Shown: piece by piece, positions 9,438 through 16,037 of the stretch | How the letters are laid out: every line of letters begins with the position of its first letter | Numbering within the stretch: position 1 is the first letter of the stretch | Assembly: GCA_934087065.1 (NCBI GenBank) | Contig: CAKOIS010000016.1 | Coordinates: forward strand, 1-16,037 | Length of the DNA stretch: 16,037 bases | DNA from: an uncultured Bacilli bacterium | GTDB taxonomy: Bacteria > Bacillota_I > Bacilli_A > RF39 > UBA660 | Direction of reading: 5' to 3' | The notes under the pieces: model-generated | The model's input: only the letters and a program-made list of their open reading frames with translations | The model's database searches: none | What the model was told of the DNA's origin: nothing | Made by a program: the position numbers and the translations under genes

Positions 9438-10080
9438 GTTTAATAATAATATTAAAGTTAGGAAATGCTTTTGTTATTCTTCTAGTAAGTTTACCCTTAG
9501 ACATAAGAATCTCTTTAACTTTAGCATTAATCTCTTCTGTACTATCTTTAAGTACAACCTTACCAACATTCTTAATCTTACTTGTAACACTAAACGAAAC
9601 AAAGAAATCAATAATAAATAACACTAGCAATATAGAAACAACACATTTTAAAAGTATTGGATCTATCTTATTTAAAATATCTATCAAAAATGGATTAACT
9701 AAATAAACCATCACAAGTCCCATTAGTCCAAAAAACAATAAATTAGTTAAACATATTCTTCCATTAATATTAAATTTCTTATTAGAATAATCCCACCATC
9801 TTGTCTTAAAAAGTTTTTCCATTACATAACTTGTCATATATTCAAGTATACTACACACGACTACTGCCATACAAAATAATGTTACAGGGTCTTCCTGATA
9901 CTTAGTTAACAAAAGTGTTATAAGTATTCCACCAGTTCCATAAATAGGCACAACTGGTCCTATAAAGAAACCTCTATTAACAAATTTATGGTCTTCAATT
10001 AAAAATGCACTAACTTCAACTATCCAACCTATAAAAGAATAAATTAAAAATATAGCTACATAAATAAATGTCTGATACAT
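9418..10080 (-). CDS. PF06541-type (CmpB-like) putative ABC transporter membrane protein
   Basis: 220 residues with about five membrane spans: 5-27, 38-60, 66-86, 111-129 and 143-166. The family signatures are all present: FIGWIVEV near 16-23, NRGFFIGPVVPIYGTGG (35-51), an E before the span ending YVMEKLF (80-91), TRWWDYSNKKFNINGRICL (93-111). This family is annotated as a putative ABC transporter type IV membrane subunit, but its biochemical role is poorly known. It lies 26 bp after the ABC exporter gene with its own ribosome binding site (AGAGAGG), so it is the third gene of the MarR operon and may assist that exporter. The C-terminal tail is basic and cytosolic. It ends in the shared bidirectional terminator. 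Confidence 0.88.
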   Translation of the reverse strand: MYQTFIYVAIFLIYSFIGWIVEVSAFLIEDHKFVNRGFFIGPVVPIYGTGGILITLLLTKYQEDPVTLFCMAVVVCSILEYMTSYVMEKLFKTRWWDYSNKKFNINGRICLTNLLFFGLMGLVMVYLVNPFLIDILNKIDPILLKCVVSILLVLFIIDFFVSFSVTSKIKNVGKVVLKDSTEEINAKVKEILMSKGKLTRRITKAFPNFNIIIKQKKANE

Positions 10081-10106
10081 AAAATACCTCTCTTTCTATA
10101 AAATCA

Positions 10107-12446
10107 CTACTCAGTTCTAAGTGCTATAACTGGGTCTTTTTTACTTGCCATCTTAGCAGGAATAGCTCCACCTATTAAAGTTAATATTGTACTAACAATA
10201 ATCAATATAACCGCGTGCATTGGATCTAGTATAGCCACATTATTTAAACCTGTTAAATTCTTAAGAATTATATTAACCGGTATAATCAAACCTCTAGCAA
10301 TTAACACACCTATTAATCCACTTAGAATTCCTACTATTAAAGTTTCAGCATTAAATACTCTACTTACATCTTTCTTTCTAGCACCTAAACTTCTTAAAAC
10401 TCCAATTTCTTTAGTTCTCTCTAAAACACTTATATAAGTAATAATACCTATCATAATAGAACTAACAACTAAACTAACTGCACTAAAAGCTATTAACACT
10501 ATTGTAATTGCATCCATTATCTTAGAACCAAAACTAATAAAAGTACTTGCTAAATCATTATAAACTATCTTATCTTCATCACTCTTACTTTGATTATACT
10601 TATCTAAATAACTAATTATCTCATCTTTACTATTAAAATCTTTTGGATAAATATTAATCATAAATGGTTCATCTTTACTTCCTAAATAAAGTAACATATT
10701 GTTTTTACTTTGATCATCTAATACTTCTCCACTCATTACATTAGTACTACTTTTTTCTTGTTCTTTAACAATTTCACTTTCACTATTAACACTTATTACT
10801 TTCTCTACTAAATCATTCTTATAAAGAATTGACCCAATATTATTACTACTCATCATGCTACTAGTATCTGTCATATTTCCTAAAGTATTCATACTCGTTG
10901 CAATTTCCCCTAAATAATTATCTTCTTTACCCCTAACAACACCAACTATTTTAAGAGTTAAATTCTTTTCATTATTATATACACTATTATAGTCAGTATT
11001 TGGAATAAACATATTCATATATCTAGTATAATATTCATTATTAAATACAAGCTTAATCTCTTTACCAATAATACTAGAGAAATCTATTTCGTCTTTAACT
11101 TCAATTCCCAAGTTCTTTAATATCTTAGTATCAACTCTATTTTTTGAGTCCACCACTAGTACTAAATCAGTCACATCCTTTGGATAACTTCCTTCTAATA
11201 AATCAAAAGCATCTTCCATAAAGTCTTCCTTATCTATCTCTTTAGGAATAACCCCCATATTTAATTCACTCGTACTAACACTCTTTACTACACTATCATT
11301 TTTAACAAGTAAATTCAAATTAGTAGCTCTTGTAAAACTTATCCCGCTTATCAACTCATCATTAATATTTTCTATATACTCTATATATTCACTATTTATC
11401 TTATTAGTATGAACTAAATTATATGAATTTATATCAAACGGATATATCTTCTTTTCAGTAGGATAATCACCTTTTCCAGGCATCATACTTCCCATCATTT
11501 CTTCCATTTGCTTTTCATCCATAGTCATAGTACTTTTACTAATCATAATAGGAAAATTACTAAGAGTATTCTTCTGATATATATCTACTTGCTTATCAAA
11601 ACCATTAGACAAACTTAATATAATGCTTATCCCAATTATGCCTATACTAGACGCAAAAGCTGTGAGAAACGTTCTTCCTTTTTTAGTTCTAATGTTATTA
11701 AAACTCAATTTTAAAGCTGTTAAAAAGCTCATTTTAGTTTTCTTTATTTCTATATTATTCTTATTTTTTGCTTTATCAAGTGGACTACTATCACTTATTA
11801 CTTCCCCGTCTTTTACTTCAATTATTCTAGTTGCATACTTTTTAGCTAAGTCAGGGTTATGTGTTACCATAATTACAAGTTTCTCTTTAGATATTTCCTT
11901 AATAAGTTCCATTATCTGTTTACTTGTCTTAGTATCCAAAGCACCTGTTGGTTCATCAGCCAAAATTACTTCAGGGTCATTCACTATAGCTCTTGCAATC
12001 GCTACCCTTTGCATTTGTCCACCACTAAGTTGGTTAGGTTTTTTATACGCATGATCTTTAAGTCCCACTTTTTCTAAAGCACTCAACGCTTTCTCTTTCT
12101 TATCTTTAACACCACTTAAAGTAAGACTCATCTCAACATTTTCTAAAACTGACAAATGCCCAATTAAATTATAACTTTGAAAAATAAAACCTACACAATT
12201 ATTTCTATAAGCATCCCATAAAGTATCATTAAACTTCTTAGTAGACATATTATTAATAATTAAGTCCCCACTATCATATCTATCTAACCCACCAATTATA
12301 TTTAAAAGTGTAGTCTTCCCACTTCCAGAAGCACCTAGTATACAAACAAACTCATTTCTATCAAATGTAAGACTTACTCCCTTTAAAGCATGCTGTACAA
12401 ACTCTCCAGTTTTATAACTTTTTTTAATATTTTTTAATTCTAACAT
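10107..12446 (-). CDS. ABC exporter: ATPase fused to FtsX/MacB-type permease
   Basis: 779 residues. The N-terminal nucleotide-binding domain has Walker A GASGSGKT (38-45), Q-loop Q90, signature LSGGQ (140-144), Walker B VILADE (160-165), D-loop and H-loop H196: all intact and of the LolD/MacB subclass. The first span is at 258-282, followed by a large outer domain (about 285-640). Three C-terminal spans form the FtsX domain, containing ERTKEIGVLRSLGARKKDV. As with MacB-type mechanotransmission transporters it probably works as a dimer, moving or extracting peptides, lipids or antimicrobials at the outer membrane face. The outer domain is Met-rich around TMTMDEKQMEEMMGSMMPG. The start ATG overlaps the end of the marR gene by 7 bp (GGAGGG inside it), so translation is coupled. 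Substrate unknown; peptide antibiotic resistance or detoxification is plausible. Confidence 0.95.
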   Translation of the reverse strand: MLELKNIKKSYKTGEFVQHALKGVSLTFDRNEFVCILGASGSGKTTLLNIIGGLDRYDSGDLIINNMSTKKFNDTLWDAYRNNCVGFIFQSYNLIGHLSVLENVEMSLTLSGVKDKKEKALSALEKVGLKDHAYKKPNQLSGGQMQRVAIARAIVNDPEVILADEPTGALDTKTSKQIMELIKEISKEKLVIMVTHNPDLAKKYATRIIEVKDGEVISDSSPLDKAKNKNNIEIKKTKMSFLTALKLSFNNIRTKKGRTFLTAFASSIGIIGISIILSLSNGFDKQVDIYQKNTLSNFPIMISKSTMTMDEKQMEEMMGSMMPGKGDYPTEKKIYPFDINSYNLVHTNKINSEYIEYIENINDELISGISFTRATNLNLLVKNDSVVKSVSTSELNMGVIPKEIDKEDFMEDAFDLLEGSYPKDVTDLVLVVDSKNRVDTKILKNLGIEVKDEIDFSSIIGKEIKLVFNNEYYTRYMNMFIPNTDYNSVYNNEKNLTLKIVGVVRGKEDNYLGEIATSMNTLGNMTDTSSMMSSNNIGSILYKNDLVEKVISVNSESEIVKEQEKSSTNVMSGEVLDDQSKNNMLLYLGSKDEPFMINIYPKDFNSKDEIISYLDKYNQSKSDEDKIVYNDLASTFISFGSKIMDAITIVLIAFSAVSLVVSSIMIGIITYISVLERTKEIGVLRSLGARKKDVSRVFNAETLIVGILSGLIGVLIARGLIIPVNIILKNLTGLNNVAILDPMHAVILIIVSTILTLIGGAIPAKMASKKDPVIALRTE

Positions 12447-12847
12447 ATTCCCTCCAATATCTGATTAAATTGATTTAATTTTTTATAAAATTTACTAATC
12501 TCTCTTTCACTAACTTTACCTAGTATCTCACTCTTTAAAAGATTTAACTCATTTATCACTTTATCAGTTACTAAACAACCCTTTTCAGTGAGCACTATAT
12601 TCTTAATATTATTACTAACAAACTCTTTATCTTTTAAACTATTTAAAACTTTTGTAGTCATTGCTTTATCATAGTCTACTATACTATTAAGTTCTTTATA
12701 ACTTAAACTTTCATACTTACTAATCACTATTAAATAAATAGCTTCAGGCACAGTTAAATTATATTCCTTAATCTTGCCATTTATTAATTTATATAGTTTT
12801 TTCTTAATAGAACCAAAAAGTAAAAACACTTTATCCTCTTCACACAT
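12440..12847 (-). CDS. MarR-family transcriptional regulator
   Basis: 135 residues: N-terminal dimerisation helices, a winged helix-turn-helix at about 30-95 (TVPEAIYLIVI, LSYKELNSIVDYDKAMTTKVLNSLKDKEFV, wing NIKNIVLTEKG), and a C-terminal helix pair. The layout is typical of MarR dimers, though the protein is slightly short. It is first in the operon, overlaps the ABC exporter start, and has a 16-bp palindrome just downstream of its -10 box, so it is expected to repress its own operon until an inducer, perhaps the exported compound, binds. ATG 12845-12847 follows AGAGGTG. The N-terminus holds a Cys (C2) and an internal Cys (C94), which could be redox-relevant, but this is speculation. Confidence 0.92.
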   Translation of the reverse strand: MCEEDKVFLLFGSIKKKLYKLINGKIKEYNLTVPEAIYLIVISKYESLSYKELNSIVDYDKAMTTKVLNSLKDKEFVSNNIKNIVLTEKGCLVTDKVINELNLLKSEILGKVSEREISKFYKKLNQFNQILEGIC

Positions 12848-12858
12848 AATTACACCTC

Positions 12859-12874
12859 TGTTGACTATTCAACA
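12859..12874. promoter_or_regulatory. Probable MarR operator
   Basis: Perfect palindrome TGTTGA-CTAT-TCAACA placed over the transcription start, 5 bp after the -10 box and before the ribosome binding site. Length and position match typical MarR autorepression sites. Confidence 0.75.
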
Positions 12875-12879
12875 ACATA

Positions 12880-12908
12880 ATGATACTACACTAAAATAAC
12901 TTTGTCAA
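12880..12908 (-). promoter_or_regulatory. Promoter of the marR-ABC-PF06541 operon
   Basis: Minus strand TTGACA (12903-12908), 17 bp, TATCAT (12880-12885). It starts right after the terminator of the upstream nucleotidyltransferase gene. Start expected near 12873, inside the palindrome. Confidence 0.88.
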
Positions 12909-12927
12909 ATGAAATATCTTTGCAATC

Positions 12928-12952
12928 AAAAAAACAGCATTCAAGCCGTTTT
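12928..12952 (-). terminator. Terminator of the nucleotidyltransferase gene
   Basis: Minus strand AAAACGGC, six-base loop, GCTGTTTT, followed by a T-tract. One pair is G·U, possible only in the minus-strand RNA, which fixes the direction. It follows the TAA by three bases. Confidence 0.85.
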
Positions 12953-12955
12953 AAT

Positions 12956-13831
12956 TTACCATAAATTTTTAGGATACTCTGCTTTTTCAATAAGTTTATT
13001 TATTTCACTTACTAATAGTTCTTTATCTTCTTTATAAGTAATACCATACCACTTACTAGTAGTAACAAGCACCTTTACTTTAACTAAATTTTTACTTAAA
13101 TATCTACTCACTTCAACAGGAATTAAATATTCAAGCGTCATAATATCATTAGTCTCCAAAAACTCTTTAAAATTATTCTCAATTAAATCAAATATTCTAG
13201 GAGTAAAACCAAACATATTCATAGATACTGGAGTATTACCATTGACTATTACTTCTTCATCAGTAAACAAGCTAGTTGCGTCGTACTCTCCGTCAGTATA
13301 TTCTATTTTACTTTCAACTATTTTATTTAAGTACCCATTACTTATATTACATACTCCCCTTTTAACACTACCATTACTTGATAAAGTCGCGCCTAGTTTA
13401 TAACAAACTATACCAAAGTCATCTGTAGTATTTTTAAGAAATTCTCCTAATTGTTTATAAGAGTCATATCCGTAAAAATCGTCAGCATTTATAACTGCAA
13501 AATTTTCTTTAACTACATCCTTACAACATAGTATTGCATGAGCAGTCCCTAGAGGCTTAGTTCTTTCACTAGGAATACTTATAGGTACATTATCATTCTT
13601 TTGAAAAACATACTCTACTTTAATTTTGTCTTCAACTCTCTTACCAATAGTCTCTTTAAAAACTTCGTAATTCTCCTCTTTAATTATAAACACAACTTTG
13701 TCAAACCCACATCTAACAGCATCATAAATTGAATAGTCAATTATAAACTCTCCATTAGGCCCAACTGGCTCAATTTGTTTTAATCCTCCAAACCTACTGC
13801 CCATTCCAGCAGCCATTATCACTAAAGTCAT
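12956..13831 (-). CDS. Sugar-phosphate-type nucleotidyltransferase
   Basis: 291 residues, NTP-transferase (GT-A-like Rossmann) fold. The nucleotide-binding loop is MAAGMGSRFGGLKQ (6-19) followed by EPVGPNGEFIIDY. GTAHA (95-99) contacts the base, and NADDFYG (115-121) carries the metal-binding Asp. It should couple an NTP to a phosphorylated sugar or related alcohol, releasing pyrophosphate. It is longer than LicC-like enzymes and lacks the C-terminal left-handed helix of GlmU-type enzymes. This small family often occurs with kinases of the choline/aminoglycoside type, but no such partner is in the window, so the substrate is open. ATG 13829-13831 follows AAAGGTAGG. A TATAAT at 13855-13860 lies just upstream; the structured RNA is 130 bp further upstream on the same strand. 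Confidence 0.9.
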   Translation of the reverse strand: MTLVIMAAGMGSRFGGLKQIEPVGPNGEFIIDYSIYDAVRCGFDKVVFIIKEENYEVFKETIGKRVEDKIKVEYVFQKNDNVPISIPSERTKPLGTAHAILCCKDVVKENFAVINADDFYGYDSYKQLGEFLKNTTDDFGIVCYKLGATLSSNGSVKRGVCNISNGYLNKIVESKIEYTDGEYDATSLFTDEEVIVNGNTPVSMNMFGFTPRIFDLIENNFKEFLETNDIMTLEYLIPVEVSRYLSKNLVKVKVLVTTSKWYGITYKEDKELLVSEINKLIEKAEYPKNLW

Positions 13832-13854
13832 TTTTAACCTACCTTTCTACAACC

Positions 13855-13883
13855 ATTATAACTTAAAAAAGAAGAAAAATCTA
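13855..13883 (-). promoter_or_regulatory. Candidate promoter of the nucleotidyltransferase gene
   Basis: Minus strand TATAAT (13855-13860) with a weak -35 TAGATT (13878-13883), 17-bp spacer, about 24 bases before the start codon. If real, the gene is independent of the upstream structured RNA. Confidence 0.5.
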
Positions 13884-13921
13884 GACATAAAAATTTTTAC
13901 AACTATTTTATAGAAAAAACG

Positions 13922-13950
13922 TTGACAAACAAATATATCTGTTTTATAAT
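13922..13950 (+). promoter_or_regulatory. Perfect consensus promoter facing the structured RNA
   Basis: Plus strand TTGACA (13922-13927), exactly 17 bp, TATAAT (13945-13950). No gene lies downstream on the plus strand; a transcript from about 13957 would be antisense to the whole structured RNA and, further on, to tRNA-Cys. No plus-strand terminator with a U-tract is visible. Confidence 0.65.
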
Positions 13951-13960
13951 AAGATTTTTC

Positions 13961-14101
13961 ACAAAATAAATAGACTAGCACATAATGTACCAGTCTAACG
14001 ACCAAAAAGATCTCAGTCTAATTTAGCTTTCGCTAATACGCTCATAAGAGCACAGTCTAATTGTACGATATATAACGTACAGTGAAGCACTCGGCTTCCA
14101 C
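13961..14101 (-). ncRNA. Candidate structured small RNA (or leader) with triple UUAGACUG motif
   Basis: From a strong minus-strand promoter, the predicted transcript (start near 14101) can fold as a chain of hairpins. P1 is GUGGAAGC/GCUUCAC (14101-14082, one bulged G). P2 is UGUACG/CGUACA (14081-14062). P3 is GCUC/GAGC. P4 is UUAGC-GAAA-GCUAA with a GNRA tetraloop. P5 is GAUC/GGUC. P6 is an 11-pair stem UAGACUGGUAC/GUGCUAGUCUA (13997-13971), followed by UUUAUUUU, a probable terminator. G·U pairs in P5 and P6 would be A·C mismatches on the other strand, so the minus strand is the functional one. UUAGACUG occurs at 14060-14053, 14021-14014 and 13998-13991. I do not recognise an Rfam family. It ends about 130 bases before the nucleotidyltransferase start, so a leader role is possible; an independent RNA seems likelier. 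Confidence 0.6.
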
Positions 14102-14107
14102 ATCAAA

Positions 14108-14137
14108 ATAATACCATAAAAAGTACTATTTTGTCAA
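14108..14137 (-). promoter_or_regulatory. Promoter of the candidate structured RNA
   Basis: Minus strand TTGACA (14132-14137), 18 bp, extended -10 TGGTATTAT (TATTAT at 14108-14113). The expected start near 14101 coincides with the first base of hairpin P1, which supports the transcript model. Confidence 0.8.
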
Positions 14138-14172
14138 TAATTTTTAAACATAACAAAAACGAAATAATATTC

Positions 14173-14198
14173 AAAAAAAAGTCCTTATTACAGGACTT
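14173..14198 (-). terminator. tRNA-Cys terminator
   Basis: Minus strand AAGTCCT, six-base loop, AGGACTT, then eight T residues. It lies 12 bases after the tRNA 3' end, so the tRNA is transcribed alone. Confidence 0.9.
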
Positions 14199-14210
14199 AT
14201 GTATTTACTT

Positions 14211-14285
14211 TGGAGGACCCGGCCGGAGTCGAACCGGCGCTCGCGGAGTTGCAGTCCGATGCCTTAGCCTCTTGGCTACGGGTCC
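14211..14285 (-). tRNA. tRNA-Cys (anticodon GCA), CCA encoded
   Basis: Cloverleaf of 75 nt including genomic CCA (14211-14213). Acceptor GGACCCG/CGGGTCC; D arm GCCA/AGGC with an A·A at 13-22; anticodon loop CTGCAAC, giving anticodon GCA; four-base variable loop; T arm GCCGG-TTCGACT-CCGGC. The discriminator is U73, a cysteine identity element. The anticodon stem has a U·C mismatch at its outer pair (27-43), which is unusual but leaves four good pairs. It has its own promoter and terminator. Confidence 0.97.
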
Positions 14286-14300
14286 ACAAGAAGTAACTAT

Positions 14301-14329
14301 ATTATACCAAATAATATGTCACTTGAAAA
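14301..14329 (-). promoter_or_regulatory. tRNA-Cys promoter
   Basis: Minus strand -35 TTTTCA (14324-14329), 17 bp, extended -10 TGGTATAAT (TATAAT at 14301-14306), start about nine bases before the mature 5' end. Same architecture as the valS promoter. Confidence 0.85.
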
Positions 14330-14344
14330 GTAAAAATTACAAAT

Positions 14345-15952
14345 TTAATACAAATTAATAACAAATTCTTTATTTCTTATGCTTAAAACTAGATTTATAC
14401 TAGTAGAATGCTTAAGTTCAGAAGGTACTTCTATATAAACATTATTAGTTTTAACCTTACCAACATCAGCCATCGTAACATCAACTGACTTTTGTACACC
14501 CTCATAAATATAATTAATCTTAGCAAAATAAGAAATAAAATCACTATTACTCTTAATATACTTGTTAATATATAACCCTTCATCTAAAGTAACTTCCATA
14601 TTAAGTTTCATTATAGTTCTAGACCCACGATTTAACAAGCTCGCATTAATCATTTTTACACCATTATAAGTTTTACCACCTACAGTATATGTGTAATTTT
14701 CTTTAAATGTGTCTCCTAATTCAAAAGAATTAACTAATACTTCACTTTTATTTAAAGTTGTCTCTTCTAAACTAATCGCTTCTCCTATAGAATAAGATTT
14801 ACTCTCTTTAGTATTTAGCATTTCCTTAATATCTAAAACCACATTCTTATAACTTGCCTTAATTTCTCCTTTTTCTAAATTAACATCTTGCATTAACCTT
14901 AATTTACTACTATTATAAGTCAAATCTGCTGGCACTTCATAAACTAACAAATAATTATATGTCTCATTTGGATATAAAACACTATCCTTAACATATCCTT
15001 CACCCATATCTAAAAATGAATTAACATAACTATAAATTGGATAATAATCATTACTATCTAAAGATAACTTAATATTCTTTGCCTGAAGTGCAGTTCTATT
15101 TTGATTAGTATTTTTTAGTTCTACCCCTATTACAACATATCTCATATCACTTCTAATAACATTTCCACTCAAGTCAACATCTGTAATATATGAACTATTA
15201 ACTTTAAAGTTTACTCCATCAACATTAAAAGTATCGTCTTGATAATAAGTCTTACTATAAACAGATACATTCAAATATACTAAGAAACCAATAACAAGCA
15301 CCACTACTGAACATATAACACTAAAGAAAAACTTATTTTCAACAACGTAATATCTAAACTCTCTAATAGTCTTTCTAATCCATCTCTTTACTTTATAATC
15401 ATTACTACCTAAAGTAACTTCTATTTCTTCAGCGTCTTCTTCTGCTATGTCTAGATCTTCTAAATCCTTTTTAAAATCAAACTTCTTTATATCAAAACCT
15501 ATTGACCTAATAAGCCCGAATATTAAGAATACATACTGTGGAGCATAAAGCATTAAAATAATATCTCTATAAGCTCTTACACTTCTTACATTAAGTTCAG
15601 CAAACACTAAATTATTTAAAGCATTAAAATATACTAAATAACCAATAAACAAAGCAAAATAGAAAACTACCATAGAGACATAAAGTACTCTACTTTTCTT
15701 TTTCCATCTCATTAACAAGTATACAAAAGCACTTATCAAAATAATAAAAATTATAGACGCAAACATATAGAAATTAATATACTTACCAGTTAGATTATTT
15801 GAATAAGTATAATATCCATTATTAGCATAATCATTAAAAAAAGTAAATATCGCGTGAGTCTTACTAATTAAATAAATAACCAAAATAGTTAAAATAACGT
15901 GTATAGTTCTAAAATGCTTAATCATGAAAGCATAAGGTTTTTTAATTATCAC
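14345..15952 (-). CDS. Five-pass membrane protein with outer beta-rich (DUF4352-like) domains
   Basis: Membrane spans, numbered from the GTG, are near 15-35, 61-81, 90-110, 130-149 and 208-228. An acidic cytosolic loop (LEDLDIAEEDAEEIEV) lies between spans 4 and 5. Span 5 is followed by two extracytoplasmic beta-sandwich-like units. The first (about 238-355: VDGVNFKVNSSY, YVVIGVELKNTNQNRT, VLYPNETYNYLLVYEVP) looks like the DUF4352/immunoglobulin-like family found in Bacillota envelope proteins. The second is a divergent repeat of the same type. An upstream in-frame TTG at 15961 would leave no gap after AAGGAG (15962-15967), whereas GTG at 15950-15952 leaves nine bases, so I take GTG as the start (535 aa). 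A promoter lies at 15979-16007. Function unknown; no terminator is seen before the tRNA promoter. Confidence 0.85.
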   Translation of the reverse strand: MIIKKPYAFMIKHFRTIHVILTILVIYLISKTHAIFTFFNDYANNGYYTYSNNLTGKYINFYMFASIIFIILISAFVYLLMRWKKKSRVLYVSMVVFYFALFIGYLVYFNALNNLVFAELNVRSVRAYRDIILMLYAPQYVFLIFGLIRSIGFDIKKFDFKKDLEDLDIAEEDAEEIEVTLGSNDYKVKRWIRKTIREFRYYVVENKFFFSVICSVVVLVIGFLVYLNVSVYSKTYYQDDTFNVDGVNFKVNSSYITDVDLSGNVIRSDMRYVVIGVELKNTNQNRTALQAKNIKLSLDSNDYYPIYSYVNSFLDMGEGYVKDSVLYPNETYNYLLVYEVPADLTYNSSKLRLMQDVNLEKGEIKASYKNVVLDIKEMLNTKESKSYSIGEAISLEETTLNKSEVLVNSFELGDTFKENYTYTVGGKTYNGVKMINASLLNRGSRTIMKLNMEVTLDEGLYINKYIKSNSDFISYFAKINYIYEGVQKSVDVTMADVGKVKTNNVYIEVPSELKHSTSINLVLSIRNKEFVINLY

Positions 15953-15978
15953 ATCTACCAACTCCTTACTCTATTATA

Positions 15979-16007
15979 ATTATATAAAAAAAAGAAGCAA
16001 ATTTCAA
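15979..16007 (-). promoter_or_regulatory. Promoter of the five-pass membrane protein
   Basis: Minus strand TTGAAA (16002-16007), 17 bp, TATAAT (15979-15984). The transcript would begin just before the AAGGAG, leaving a very short leader; a second TATAAT lies at 15973-15978 but is too close to the start. Confidence 0.6.
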
Positions 16008-16010
16008 GAA

Positions 16011-16037
16011 TTACTCCTTATAAAATATCATTTGCCC
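16011..16037 (-). CDS. Possible 3' end of a gene beyond the window
   Basis: The minus strand reads GQMIFYKE then TAA (16011-16013) from the window edge. Nine codons are too few to judge; this could equally be intergenic. It would be the upstream same-strand neighbour of the five-pass membrane protein. Confidence 0.25.
   Translation of the reverse strand, partial: GQMIFYKE

Noticed and set aside
11623..12077. Plus-strand ORFs opposite the ABC ATPase
   Set aside because: Shadows of a strongly conserved coding region; no ribosome binding site.
14023..14103. 26-codon ORF (ATG at 14101-14103) on the minus strand inside the structured RNA
   Set aside because: It starts only a few bases after the -10 box with no ribosome binding site and runs through the hairpins; likely chance.
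14131..14358. 75-codon plus-strand ORF over tRNA-Cys
   Set aside because: It is antisense to the tRNA and its promoter; its GC-rich middle is just the tRNA complement.

Overview
The window comes from an AT-rich, low-GC Gram-positive lineage (Bacillota), probably a compact-genome Bacilli or RF39-like relative. The signs are a T-box leader on valS, AGGAGG-type ribosome binding sites, short intergenic gaps and strong A/T codon bias. The standard genetic code applies, because many Trp codons are all TGG. However, the thirteen complete stop codons are seven TAA, six TAG and no TGA. The species itself is inferred, not shown.

Layout. Positions 1-2130 (+ strand) hold the end of a Fic-domain gene and, 22 bp later, a 592-residue uncharacterised protein. 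Its N-terminus has a possible PD-(D/E)xK-like signature (D39, Q62-x-K64). Next to this pair is a decayed tyrosine-recombinase gene (2149-2544, - strand), so this end looks like a former mobile or accessory region. Positions 2545-2873 show no gene. Positions 2874-5691 (- strand) are a complete valS unit: promoter, T-box leader with a GUA specifier, valS and terminator. Positions 5791-9068 (- strand) hold a single-pass membrane protein with a large outer domain, then an operon of two zinc-ribbon membrane proteins and a 55-residue membrane peptide that starts at GTG. The operon is divergent from a small XRE regulator gene (9184-9417, +). A perfect 19-bp palindrome fills the spacer of the operon's consensus promoter, so XRE probably represses it. 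Positions 9418-12908 (- strand) hold a MarR regulator, an ATPase-FtsX ABC exporter and a PF06541-type membrane protein in one operon, with a palindrome just after the -10 box of the marR promoter. Positions 12928-13860 hold a sugar-phosphate-type nucleotidyltransferase. Positions 13922-14137 hold a candidate structured RNA. tRNA-Cys follows with its own promoter and terminator, and then a five-pass membrane protein with outer beta-rich domains.

How the parts work together. valS is read through charging of tRNA-Val. The MarR and XRE units are self-contained envelope modules, each with a visible operator. The most interesting unexplained items are: (1) the structured RNA at about 13961-14101, with three copies of UUAGACUG, one complementary arm in its terminator and a perfect consensus promoter facing it from the opposite strand; (2) the Fic plus nuclease-like pair beside an integrase relic; and (3) the XRE-controlled zinc-ribbon membrane operon.
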